64,000 bases of DNA from Lentzea alba. GTDB taxonomy: Bacteria; Actinomycetota; Actinomycetes; Mycobacteriales; Pseudonocardiaceae. Where the stretch lies: the NCBI RefSeq assembly GCF_011067745.1, contig NZ_JAAMPJ010000009.1:62001-126000 (forward strand). The letters are read 5' to 3'. The notes beneath the pieces are model-generated. The model ran no database searches, had not been told where the DNA came from, and was given only the letters and a program-made list of their open reading frames with translations. Shown piece by piece: positions 25,994-34,317 of this stretch. A program made the position numbers and the translations under genes. How positions within the stretch are numbered: position 1 is the stretch's first letter; each line of letters starts with the position of its first letter.

Positions 25994-26022
25994 TTGACAC
26001 GGCGCGACAGCCTTGATATCCA
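25994..26022 (+). promoter_or_regulatory. Near-consensus -35/-10 promoter
   Basis: TTGACA (25994-25999), a 17-base spacer and TATCCA (26017-26022) form a housekeeping-sigma-like promoter pointing right. The predicted start of transcription, near 26030, gives a leader of about 65 bases to the TTG start of the nitroreductase-like gene. Confidence 0.55.
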
Positions 26023-26092
26023 GAGTTGGCGTTGCGGACTTGGCTGGCAGCTTGTTAGATGCTCACTGCAGCCTGTAGACCTGGGGGAAGAG

Positions 26093-26563
26093 TTGCCCGA
26101 ACATGACGCTGCTGTGCCCACGGACAGCAGGTATTCAGCTGTTGCTGAACATGTCGCACGGTATGTGGAGACCAACGGCGAAATCGGACACATCTGGCGA
26201 GATGTGCCCACGCTGGTTCTGACCACGCGCGGCAGGCGGTCCGGCACGCTTCGCCGGACAGCGCTCATCTACGCCAGGACCGAATCCGGCCTCGTGGTGG
26301 CGGCCTCGAATCTCGGATCAGACCGACATCCTGACTGGTACCTGAACCTCCTCGCCGAGCCCAAGGTGACGGTCCAGGTCAAGGACGAACGCTTCGACGT
26401 GATCGCGTCTGTCGCGAGTGGACCGGAGTATGATGCTCTCTGGGATGTGATGGTCGGCGTCTGGCCCGACTACGAGGACTACCAGCGCAAGACGCAGCGG
26501 AGAATTCCTCTCGTCGTGCTCAGCGCGGCGACCGAGGACGCTCCCGCATCGTCAAGGTCGTGA
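26093..26563 (+). CDS. Deazaflavin (F420)-dependent nitroreductase-family protein
   Basis: 156 aa from TTG 26093, chosen because GGGGGA stands 5 nt upstream; GTG 26114 is the alternative. The core GEIGHIWRDVPTLVLTTRGR, RRTALIYARTESGLVVAASN and SDRHPDWYLNLLAEPKVTV is the signature of the Ddn-type split-barrel family, many members of which use F420 to reduce nitro groups, quinones or enoates. It heads the rightward unit of cluster A, with the acyl-CoA-dehydrogenase-like gene following 4 bases after its stop. The likely job is a redox tailoring step; the substrate is unknown. Confidence 0.8.
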   Translation: MPEHDAAVPTDSRYSAVAEHVARYVETNGEIGHIWRDVPTLVLTTRGRRSGTLRRTALIYARTESGLVVAASNLGSDRHPDWYLNLLAEPKVTVQVKDERFDVIASVASGPEYDALWDVMVGVWPDYEDYQRKTQRRIPLVVLSAATEDAPASSRS

Positions 26564-26567
26564 CCGA

Positions 26568-27656
26568 GTGCAGCCGTTGAGTCGAGATGTGCTGGAAGCG
26601 GCGGAGCGTGAAGCCGCACGCTCCGAGGCGCAGGGCAGCCTCACCGAACCGATGGTCAGGCTGTTGCGTACCACCGGGTTCGCCCGGTTGTTCGTGCCTG
26701 CCGCATGGGGTGGCAGTCAAGGAACGTTCCTGCAGCAATACCGCAACGTTGCCACGCTCGCCGCCGCGGACGCCTCCGCAGCCTGGTGCGCGGCAGTGGC
26801 TTCATCGGCCGCACGCAAGGCCGCTTTCCTTCCCAAGAGTGCGCAGCACGTGGTCTGGGGCAAGTCGCCGGACACGTTGCTGGCCAGCACGTTGCTGCCA
26901 AGCGGGATGGTCCGGCAGGTGGCCGACGGATGGCTCGTCGACGGCACCTGGCCTTTCGTCAGCGGTGTCTCATACGCCGAGTGGCTGATGCTGACCTGCC
27001 GGCGGGCAGAGGAAGCATCCACTTCGGACGCTCTCTTCGCACTGGTACCCCGATCGGCCTGCCAGGTGCACAAAACCTGGCAATCGGCCGGACTCCGTGC
27101 CACAGCGAGCGAAACCGTCGTCGTCAGTGCCGCCGTCGTTCCCCATGACCATGTCTTCCAGCGAAACGAGCTGTTCACCGGCAAACCTCAGGAAGCATCC
27201 GGCGCGTGTTACGACGTCGCCAACGACGCGGTGAGCGGAATCGCCTTCACCGCGCCGCTGGTCGGCGCCGCACAACGGGCCATCGAGCTGGCCTTGGAAA
27301 CGGTGTCGGGGAACGACAACCGCCGCGCGTTCAGCCACCACGAACAGGCGATCCTCACCCTGGCCGCCGGGGAAGTCGACGCTGCGCAACTGCTGCTCGA
27401 GCGCGTCGCTGTGACCGCGGACTCGGGCGCATTGGACCGGTCCGCGGTCGTCAGAGCACGCCGCGACTTCGCGGTCGCAGGTGGACTGGCCGTCAACGCG
27501 GTCAACGCCGTCCACCGCACGGTAGGAGCCCGCATGACCGCTGCCGGGGGCCACTTCGACCGCATCTGGCGTGATGTCAACGCCGGATCAGTTCATCCGG
27601 CGATGAGTTTGGGTGCGGCAGCGTCCGTCTACCTCGGCTCAACCGCCGATGCCTGA
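26568..27656 (+). CDS. Acyl-CoA-dehydrogenase-fold flavin monooxygenase-like protein
   Basis: 362 aa from GTG 26568. The fold is that of the acyl-CoA dehydrogenase superfamily, with N-terminal helical part, beta middle domain (GWLVDGTWPFVSGVSYAEW) and a C-terminal four-helix bundle ending in RIWRDVNAGSVHPAM. The C-terminal HPAM-type ending, where true dehydrogenases have other residues, is typical of the two-component hydroxylase oxygenases (HpaB-like class D, DszC, SfnB, N-oxygenases). It probably uses reduced flavin supplied by another enzyme to oxygenate a carbon, nitrogen or sulphur centre. Confidence 0.78.
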   Translation: MQPLSRDVLEAAEREAARSEAQGSLTEPMVRLLRTTGFARLFVPAAWGGSQGTFLQQYRNVATLAAADASAAWCAAVASSAARKAAFLPKSAQHVVWGKSPDTLLASTLLPSGMVRQVADGWLVDGTWPFVSGVSYAEWLMLTCRRAEEASTSDALFALVPRSACQVHKTWQSAGLRATASETVVVSAAVVPHDHVFQRNELFTGKPQEASGACYDVANDAVSGIAFTAPLVGAAQRAIELALETVSGNDNRRAFSHHEQAILTLAAGEVDAAQLLLERVAVTADSGALDRSAVVRARRDFAVAGGLAVNAVNAVHRTVGARMTAAGGHFDRIWRDVNAGSVHPAMSLGAAASVYLGSTADA

Positions 27657-27767
27657 ACATCCGCAGCGAAAAACGAGGTTGTGCGCGAACCGCACCGGGC
27701 ATGTTCGGCAGCCAGCCAACTCGCACGTGATTGTCACCGACCCGGTAGAGCTACGGAGGGGGATCTG

Positions 27768-28757
27768 TTGAGCACCACACTTGAACAGTTGGACGGGGTC
27801 TCGCTAACGCCGTTGGCGGGCCACATCGGCGCCGTGGTCACCGGCGTCGAGCTGGGGCCTCAGCTCGACGCCGAAACCAGGCAGGCGATCTGGCGATCGA
27901 TGCTGCAGCACAAAGTCCTCGCGTTTCGCGGTCAGACGCTCGACCACGACACCCATGTCGAGCTCGGACTGTCGTTCGGCGACCTCACCCGCAGGCCAGC
28001 CCCCCACAACGGCGCTGCGCCGGAGGGCTATCCCGAGCTCCTGACCGTGGACTCGAAGGTGGAGGACGAGCGGTACGGCGAGGACTTCGAGGAGCGGTAC
28101 CGGCTTCGGTGGCTGGACTACAACGCGGGCTGGCACACCGACCTGACCCCGGCCGTGAACCCACCCGCAGTGTCGATCCTGCGGGCCGAAAACGTCACTT
28201 CGTTCGGTGGTGACACGCAATGGACCAACCTCGAAGCGGCCTATGAAGGCTTGTCCCCCGCTGTCCAGGACTTCGCCGCCAGCCTGCGGGCGGAGCACGC
28301 GTTCTTCGCCGGCTGCCAGATGCTCCAGCACGACGAGATGGACCGGTACGTGCTCCAGCTCAACAACGACCACCCACTGGTGGCCGAGCACCCCGTCGTG
28401 CGAGTACATCCGGAGACCGGGGCGCGATCCCTGTTCGTCAACCCCGCTTCCACCAATCGCCTGGTCGGTTTGAGCCCGTCACAGAGCCGGCAGTTGCTTG
28501 AGCTGTTCTTCGAACAGATCACGAGGCCGGAGTTCACGATGAGGTGGCGCTGGGCACCAGGCGACGTCGTGTTCTGGGACAACAGGAGCACCGCGCACCT
28601 GAGCCCAGGTGACGCTGGTGTCGCCGGCGAACGCCGCACTCTCTACCGCGTCACGATCAACGGTGACGTCCCGGTCGGCCCAGACGGTGTCAAGTCGAAG
28701 CTGATCGCCGGTGAACCCTTCAACGCGCTTCCCGTCCGTGCAAAGGAAACCGTCTGA
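27768..28757 (+). CDS. TauD/TfdA-type Fe(II)/2-oxoglutarate dioxygenase 1
   Basis: 329 aa. TTG 27768 is preferred because GGAGGGGGA precedes it; an upstream frame is not conserved. The HxD iron motif is in GWHTDLTPAVNPPA, the GGDTQW segment follows, and the distal His and Arg lie in WDNRSTAHL and the later RRTLYR. Family enzymes hydroxylate or desaturate small substrates, including amino acids on carriers, or cleave sulfonates. The stop overlaps the next start (TGATG), so both dioxygenases are made together. Confidence 0.85.
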   Translation: MSTTLEQLDGVSLTPLAGHIGAVVTGVELGPQLDAETRQAIWRSMLQHKVLAFRGQTLDHDTHVELGLSFGDLTRRPAPHNGAAPEGYPELLTVDSKVEDERYGEDFEERYRLRWLDYNAGWHTDLTPAVNPPAVSILRAENVTSFGGDTQWTNLEAAYEGLSPAVQDFAASLRAEHAFFAGCQMLQHDEMDRYVLQLNNDHPLVAEHPVVRVHPETGARSLFVNPASTNRLVGLSPSQSRQLLELFFEQITRPEFTMRWRWAPGDVVFWDNRSTAHLSPGDAGVAGERRTLYRVTINGDVPVGPDGVKSKLIAGEPFNALPVRAKETV

Positions 28758-29731
28758 TGGCTACTGACACGATCGCTTCCGCGGCTGATCTCGACGTGCG
28801 CCGCGTGGCCGGCTACATCGGTGCGGAGATTCACGGTATCGACCTGAGCAACACGCTTGACGACGCGACCGTCGCGGCGATCAGGACGGCTTTGCTGACC
28901 CACAAAGTGTTGTTCTTCCCAGGCCAGAAGCTCGACCACCGCACCCAGATCGCGTTCGCGAGTCAGTTCGGCGACCTGATGGCGCGAGCCCGGCCACAGA
29001 GCGGTGGCGAACTCGACGAGTTCCCTCAGGTGTGGACCATCTCTCCGGAAAAGGACGTCGAGGCTTACGGTTTCGACCACGAGGAGCACTACCGTTCGCG
29101 TCAGCACAGCGGCTTCGGCGGCTGGCACACCGACCTGTCAACCGCAGCCAACCCGCCGGCTGCATCGGTGCTGAGGTGCGATCGCGTGCCCCTCTACGGC
29201 GGTGACACCCAGTGGGCCAATCTGGTTGCGGCGTACGAAGGTCTCCCTGGCTCACTGCAACGGTTCGTCGACGGCTTGCAGGCGGAGCACACGTTTTTCG
29301 CCGCCTACGACATGAACCCCTTCGACGAGAGGGACCGCACGATTCTCGACCAGGTGAACAAAAACCCGCAGGTCGCCGTGCACCCGGTGGTTCGCGTCCA
29401 CCCGGAAACCGGCGAGAAGGCGCTCTTCGTGAACCCAGCGCGGGTCAACCGGATCGTCGGCCTGAGCCCGGTCGAGAGCAGGCACGTGCTCTCGATGCTC
29501 TTCCGCGAGGTGACGCGGCCCGCGTACACGGTCCGGTACGCGTGGACGCCGGGCGCCGTTGCCTTCTGGGACAACCGCAGCACTATCCACATGGGAATCG
29601 GTGACTACGCGCACACGAATGACCCCCGGACGCTCCACCGCGTCACGTTGCTCGGCGACAAGCCAGTAGGCCCCGACGGGTTCACGTCGCACAAGGTCGC
29701 CGGGCGCGAGTTTACGGCCTACCGACCGTAA
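28757..29731 (+). CDS. TauD/TfdA-type Fe(II)/2-oxoglutarate dioxygenase 2
   Basis: 324 aa from ATG 28757, translationally coupled to dioxygenase 1. It is a clear paralogue, with the same HxD (GWHTDLSTAANPPA), GGDTQW and WDNRSTIHM motifs, but differs in the active-site lid around residues 95-115. It is most simply the product of gene duplication followed by divergence, giving two successive or alternative hydroxylations. A strong stem-loop lies 78 bases after its stop. Confidence 0.85.
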   Translation: MATDTIASAADLDVRRVAGYIGAEIHGIDLSNTLDDATVAAIRTALLTHKVLFFPGQKLDHRTQIAFASQFGDLMARARPQSGGELDEFPQVWTISPEKDVEAYGFDHEEHYRSRQHSGFGGWHTDLSTAANPPAASVLRCDRVPLYGGDTQWANLVAAYEGLPGSLQRFVDGLQAEHTFFAAYDMNPFDERDRTILDQVNKNPQVAVHPVVRVHPETGEKALFVNPARVNRIVGLSPVESRHVLSMLFREVTRPAYTVRYAWTPGAVAFWDNRSTIHMGIGDYAHTNDPRTLHRVTLLGDKPVGPDGFTSHKVAGREFTAYRP

Positions 29732-29808
29732 CTCACCGTTCTACAGGCACGGCCACTCATCGAGGATTGCCTCGCCTGCGTTCGGCGCAAGTTGTGCACA
29801 GCCTTGAC

Positions 29809-29852
29809 GATGGATCCGCCCGGCAGGACTTCCGTGCCCGGGCGGATCCATC
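29809..29852 (+). terminator. 15-bp perfect stem-loop
   Basis: Arms gatggatccgcccgg (29809-29823) and ccgggcggatccatc (29838-29852) enclose a 14-nt loop. It lies after the dioxygenase pair and ends 30 bases before the start of the flavin monooxygenase gene, so it may terminate the upstream transcript or modulate readthrough into that gene. Confidence 0.6.
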
Positions 29853-29882
29853 GGAGTGACCAGTATCGACGGGACGGAGATC

Positions 29883-31235
29883 GTGACCGTGTCAACGCAA
29901 GTAGAACCGATGACACTTGTCGGCCTGATCGGTGGAGTAGGACACCATCAAGGTGCCTGGCGCCTACCAACCAGCAGGGCCGAGGAGATCGCATCACTTG
30001 ACCTGTACAGCGATATTGCCGCACTGGCCGAAAAGGGCAAACTCGATGCCCTCCTGATGGCTGATGGACTGGGGCTGGACACCAAGAGGTTGGCGAGCGC
30101 GTCGTTTCCTCATCTGGAACCACTGATGATGTTGTCGGCGTTGGCTGCACGTACGACGCACATCGGCCTGATCGGCAGTGTTTCGACGACGTTCAGCGAA
30201 CCATATAATGTGGCGCGTCACTTTGCCAGCCTGGACCATTTGAGCAATGGTCGTGCAGCGTGGAACATCGTCACCTCGGCATACGGCGAAGAAAACTTTG
30301 GCGGGTCTCCGCTGCCCAGTCATGCCGACCGGTATGAGCGGGCCGACGAGCACGTTCGCACAGTTACCGCACTCTGGGACAGCTGGGATGACGATGCGAT
30401 CCTTCTCGATCGAGCCAAAGGCATCTATGCGGACGCCGGTAAAGTTCACAAGATCAACCATCGCGGGAAGTACTTCGGTGTCGCCGGACCGCTGAACGTG
30501 CCTCGGTGCCCGCAAGGTCGCCCGGTGATCGTGCAGGCCGGTTCCTCTCCGCGCGGACGAACGTTCGCAGCACAACATGCGGAGATTATTTTCACTGCAC
30601 AACAGACCTTGAGCGGGTGCCAGAACTTCTACACCGACGTCAAGGCGCGAATCGGAGCGGCAGGCAGAGATCCGCGGAAAGTAAAGGTTCTGCCCGGTGT
30701 TCATCCCTTGCTCGGCAATACCGAGTCCGAGGCTTTGCGCATGGAGAGGGAGCTGCGGCACTTGATCCAGGTCGAGACTGGACTCGACTGGTTGTCAAAG
30801 CAACTCGGCGGTGTCGACTTGTCAGGACTCGATCCGACCAAACCGATTCCCGAGGAGCTGTTGCCTGAAGCGCACACTTTCCAGGGCAGGCAAAGCCGAT
30901 ACGAGCTTTTCCGAAAGCTTGCGGTGGAGGAGAAGTACAGCATCAACCGACTGATGGAGGCGGAGGTGGTGTCCGCAGGGCATTGGGTCACCGTAGGCTC
31001 GCCAGAGCAGATCGCCGAACGTTTCATCCAGCATGTGGCCGAACGGGGAGCGGACGGATTCATTTTGCTGCCTTCGTACTTGCCCGACGGCTGGCAACTT
31101 CTTGTCGACGGTGTCATCCCGGTTCTGCAGAAACGCGGCGCATTTCGCACCGACTACGAAGGCTCGACACTGCGTGACCACCTGGGGCTGGAACGGCCGG
31201 CAGTAGGGAGCCGGTCCGGCGAGTCGGCATTCTGA
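29883..31235 (+). CDS. NtaA/SnaA/DszA-family FMN-dependent monooxygenase
   Basis: 450 aa. GTG 29883 is chosen because GGAG stands 4 nt upstream (a GTG at 29856 is possible). The luciferase-like TIM barrel carries LDHLSNGRAAWNIVTSA, SPRGRTFAAQHAEIIFTAQ and GADGFILLPSYLPDGW, the family hallmarks. Members use reduced FMN to oxygenate aminopolycarboxylates, sulfones or dehydroproline residues (SnaA in pristinamycin synthesis). The gene is visibly richer in A/T than its neighbours, so it may have a separate origin. In this cluster a tailoring or desaturation role is plausible. Confidence 0.85.
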   Translation: MTVSTQVEPMTLVGLIGGVGHHQGAWRLPTSRAEEIASLDLYSDIAALAEKGKLDALLMADGLGLDTKRLASASFPHLEPLMMLSALAARTTHIGLIGSVSTTFSEPYNVARHFASLDHLSNGRAAWNIVTSAYGEENFGGSPLPSHADRYERADEHVRTVTALWDSWDDDAILLDRAKGIYADAGKVHKINHRGKYFGVAGPLNVPRCPQGRPVIVQAGSSPRGRTFAAQHAEIIFTAQQTLSGCQNFYTDVKARIGAAGRDPRKVKVLPGVHPLLGNTESEALRMERELRHLIQVETGLDWLSKQLGGVDLSGLDPTKPIPEELLPEAHTFQGRQSRYELFRKLAVEEKYSINRLMEAEVVSAGHWVTVGSPEQIAERFIQHVAERGADGFILLPSYLPDGWQLLVDGVIPVLQKRGAFRTDYEGSTLRDHLGLERPAVGSRSGESAF

Positions 31236-31335
31236 GGATTCCGCGGGCTTGGCGCCCCAAATCGACGTCATCATCGGCACGTAGGATCACGTACGCACCT
31301 TACCCGCACGTTGGTCCAGGAGGTCGATCGCGCCG

Positions 31336-32784
31336 ATGCCCATCGAGTCCCACGACGCCGCACTGCCGTCAAATTTCACACCAATCGGCCTGACCTTCGA
31401 CGACGTTCTACTCCTCCCTGCAGAATCAGGAGTCACGCCCAGCGACGTCGATACGAGCACCATGCTGTCACGGAACATACGCCTCAACGTTCCGCTGATT
31501 TCTGCAGCCATGGAGACGGTGACCGAATCGGCCATGGCGATCGCCATGGCCCGCCAAGGCGGTATCGGCATACTTCATCAAAATCTCCCCAAGGAAGAAC
31601 AGGCTCGCCAAGTTGAGACCGTGAAACGGTCGGAAGCCGGAATGGTCACCGACCCGGCCACTTGTTCGCCTGATGACACTCTGGACGATGTCAACAGACT
31701 GTGCGCCCGCTTCAAGATCTCCGGCGTACCAGTCGTCGACGATGGCAAGCTCGTCGGAATCATCACGAACCGCGACATGCGTTTTCAGGTTGATCATGCC
31801 CGAAAGGTCGGCGAAGTCATGACCAAGGGCCCGTTGGTGACAGCACCGGCCGGAGTCTCTGCGGACGACGCGTTGGCGCTACTGCGACGGCACAAAATCG
31901 AGAAGCTGCCCATCGTCGATCACGCGGGCCGACTGCAGGGCCTCATCACGATCAAGGATTTCGTCAAGGCCGAGCAGTATCCCCAAGCCGCTCGCGATGC
32001 AGGAGGACGGTTGCTCGTCGGTGCCGCAGTCGGCATGGGCACGGGCGCTGTCGAGCGAGCCGAGCTCCTCTTCGAGGCGGGTGTCGACGTCCTCGTCGTG
32101 GACACCGCACACGGACACCAGAGCGATGTCCTGCACGCAGTCGCGAGCATCAAGCAGGAATTCGGCCGCGCTGTCGATGTGATCGGCGGCAACGTCACGA
32201 CTCGTGCTGGCGCCCAAGCCCTGATCGACGCCGGAGCCGATGCCGTCAAAGTCACTGCCGGACCGGGTTCGATCCGGCCCGCACGCGCGGCGGCAAACGT
32301 CGGCGTGCCGCAGGTCAGCGCCATCCACGAAGTGAGTCTCGTGTGTGCGGCCGCTGGCATTCCCGTCATCGGAGGCGGCGTCCGGAACCCCGGCGACATC
32401 GCCAAAGCCATCGCCGCAGGAGCAGGCTCGGTCATCCTCAGCAGCCAACTCGCCGGAACCACAGAAGCACCCGGAGATCTGATCTTCTTCAACGGCGAGC
32501 AGCACAAGGTGTATCGCGATGCAGGACCACTTGACGCTGGGCAATCTCGCAACGGCACCGAGGCGTACTCGAAGGACCGGAACCGCCAAGACGACGTCCT
32601 GGCGGAGGAGAACCTGGTCCCTCACGGCATCGAGAACCGCATCAACTACCTGGGCCCCGTCGCGCATGTCGTTCACCAGCTGATTGTCGGCCTACGGGCC
32701 GGCATGAGCTTCACCGGTTCCCACACGATCAGCAAACTTCAGCAAGCGCAACTCATCAGGCTGACAAGGGCCAGCTTGAGGTAG
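31336..32784 (+). CDS. IMPDH (GuaB2-type) paralogue without catalytic Cys
   Basis: 482 aa of the usual actinobacterial IMPDH type, with LTFDDVLLLPAES, PLISAAMETVTE, CBS pair at about residues 95-205 and VDTAHGHQSDVLHAV. The catalytic loop, normally GSICTTR, reads GSIRPAR: Arg314 replaces the essential Cys (codon at 32275). The ribose-binding IADGG is shortened to VIGGGV, the phosphate-binding M-L-G-S-L is ILSSQL, the YRGMGS motif is YRDAGP, and the flap DRYFQ is DRNRQD. The frame is intact, so this is a retained pseudoenzyme, not a pseudogene. I infer it cannot make XMP; it might bind nucleotide or drug, regulate the intact IMPDH, or have a new reaction. It ends 66 bases before a convergent exporter gene. 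Confidence 0.9.
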   Translation: MPIESHDAALPSNFTPIGLTFDDVLLLPAESGVTPSDVDTSTMLSRNIRLNVPLISAAMETVTESAMAIAMARQGGIGILHQNLPKEEQARQVETVKRSEAGMVTDPATCSPDDTLDDVNRLCARFKISGVPVVDDGKLVGIITNRDMRFQVDHARKVGEVMTKGPLVTAPAGVSADDALALLRRHKIEKLPIVDHAGRLQGLITIKDFVKAEQYPQAARDAGGRLLVGAAVGMGTGAVERAELLFEAGVDVLVVDTAHGHQSDVLHAVASIKQEFGRAVDVIGGNVTTRAGAQALIDAGADAVKVTAGPGSIRPARAAANVGVPQVSAIHEVSLVCAAAGIPVIGGGVRNPGDIAKAIAAGAGSVILSSQLAGTTEAPGDLIFFNGEQHKVYRDAGPLDAGQSRNGTEAYSKDRNRQDDVLAEENLVPHGIENRINYLGPVAHVVHQLIVGLRAGMSFTGSHTISKLQQAQLIRLTRASLR

Positions 32785-32850
32785 AACCACATTCACGGTA
32801 CGCATCACTCCGATGCTCGGATTCCAGCTCAAACGCAGCCGCCACCGTGA

Positions 32851-34287
32851 TCATGATGTGGCCGGCTGCGGCTTCGGAATCACCAGCACGCACAGGATCA
32901 TGATCACCGGGGCGAGGATCGCGGTCAGGAACCCCACCTGGTAGCCGCGGGTGGCGGCTTCCTGCGCGGTTCCGTGCGCGCCGAGTGCCACTGCCACGGC
33001 GACCGTGTTGAGCGCCGCGACGCCTAGCGCACTGCCCACCTGCTGCGCCGTGCTCAGCAACCCGGACGCCAGTCCCTGGTCCTCGTTCGCGACACCGGTG
33101 GTGGACACGATCATCGCGGGAGCCAGGCTCAGGCCGGAGCCGATGCCCACGAGCATCAGGCCGGGCAGCACGTCCACGAAGAACGAGCCGTCGACCGGGA
33201 CGAAGCTCAGCAGCAGCAGTCCTGCCGCGACGATCAGCGCGGCTGCCACGATCAGCTTGCGCACGCCGAACTTGCCCACCAGCGCACCGGCTTTCGTCGA
33301 GATCACGACGATCGCACCCAGCACCGGGATGAACCCGAGGCCGGTCTGCAGCGGGGTCAGGCCGATGATCTGCTGCACGTAGAGGGTGCAGAAGAACAAC
33401 GCGCCCGCGGACGCACCGGCCGCGACGACGGACGTGATGTTGCCGTAGCGGACGTTGGGGTTGCGGAACATCGACAGCTTCAACACCGGTTCCGCGGTCT
33501 TGAGCTCGACCAGCACGAAGGCGACGAGCAGGACCACACCGGCCACGGCGAACACCCCGACGACCGGGTCGAAGCCGCGCACCGCCGCCTGGGACACCGC
33601 CGTCACGACGCTCACCACGGCCGCGGTGAGCAGGACGGCACCGGGCAGGTCGAGGCGCTGACGGGCACGCGGCACGTCGGCGGGCACCTTGCGCATGATC
33701 AGCAGCAGCACCACGAGCCCGATCGGGATGTTGACCAGGAAGATCAACCGCCAGGTCGCCAGATCGGTCAGCACGCCGCCGACCAGGTTGCCCGCGATAC
33801 CACCGATCGACGCCACCGCGCCCCAGATGCCGAGCGCCTTGTTGCGGGCGTCGCCCTCGGCGAAGTTGGTCGTCAGCAACGCCAGCGCGGCCGGCGACAC
33901 CATCGCGGCACCGACGCCCTGCAGACCGCGAGCGACGAACAACGTCACGGGCTCCTGCGCGGCACCGCAGATCGCGGACGCCACCGTGAACACCAGCAGT
34001 CCCCAGAGCAGGATGCGCTTGGGGCCGAACAGGTCCGCCATCCGTCCGGAGCTGACCAGGAAGCCGCCGAACGTGATCCCGTACGCGGTGGTCACCCACT
34101 GGATGTCCGACGGCGCCACGTGCAACGCGGACTGCATCGACGGGATCGCCACCGCCACCACGGTCACGTCCAGGATCAACATGAACTGCGCGAGGCACAG
34201 CACGGTGAGCAACGTGCGCGATCCCGTCGCCTGCCGCTGCGCGTCAATTTCGTTGGTCACGATCTTCAAGCTCCCAGCTCTGGACAC
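32851..34287 (-). CDS. DHA2-family multidrug exporter (14 TM)
   Basis: 478 aa with about 14 hydrophobic helices. DVTVVAVAIPSMQSAL in helix 1 and the antiporter motif VARGLQGVGAAMVSPAALAL in helix 5 mark the EmrB/QacA group, which uses the proton gradient to export drugs. The start may be GTG 34260 (VTNEIDAQ) rather than 34287. It is last in the long leftward block, 30-60 bases after the acyltransferase gene, and is the probable exporter or self-protection pump of block B. Confidence 0.88.
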   Translation of the reverse strand: MSRAGSLKIVTNEIDAQRQATGSRTLLTVLCLAQFMLILDVTVVAVAIPSMQSALHVAPSDIQWVTTAYGITFGGFLVSSGRMADLFGPKRILLWGLLVFTVASAICGAAQEPVTLFVARGLQGVGAAMVSPAALALLTTNFAEGDARNKALGIWGAVASIGGIAGNLVGGVLTDLATWRLIFLVNIPIGLVVLLLIMRKVPADVPRARQRLDLPGAVLLTAAVVSVVTAVSQAAVRGFDPVVGVFAVAGVVLLVAFVLVELKTAEPVLKLSMFRNPNVRYGNITSVVAAGASAGALFFCTLYVQQIIGLTPLQTGLGFIPVLGAIVVISTKAGALVGKFGVRKLIVAAALIVAAGLLLLSFVPVDGSFFVDVLPGLMLVGIGSGLSLAPAMIVSTTGVANEDQGLASGLLSTAQQVGSALGVAALNTVAVAVALGAHGTAQEAATRGYQVGFLTAILAPVIMILCVLVIPKPQPATS

Positions 34288-34317
34288 AGCTTCACTGATC
34301 GTAATCAGCCGCGTACG

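Larger units (their letters stand above)
25556..26092. other. Divergent control region of cluster A
   Basis: This 537-base AT-richer stretch separates the leftward NRPS operon from the rightward oxidoreductase genes. It contains two perfect inverted repeats (25676-25717 and 25888-25917) and a near-consensus promoter for the right side (25994-26022). A 20-codon frame at 25719 was judged spurious. No regulator gene is present, so the factor acting here is encoded elsewhere. Confidence 0.55.

Noticed and set aside
31336..32784. Annotating the second IMPDH homologue as a functional guaB
   Set aside because: Catalytic Cys and several IMP-binding residues are absent, so a housekeeping label would mislead.
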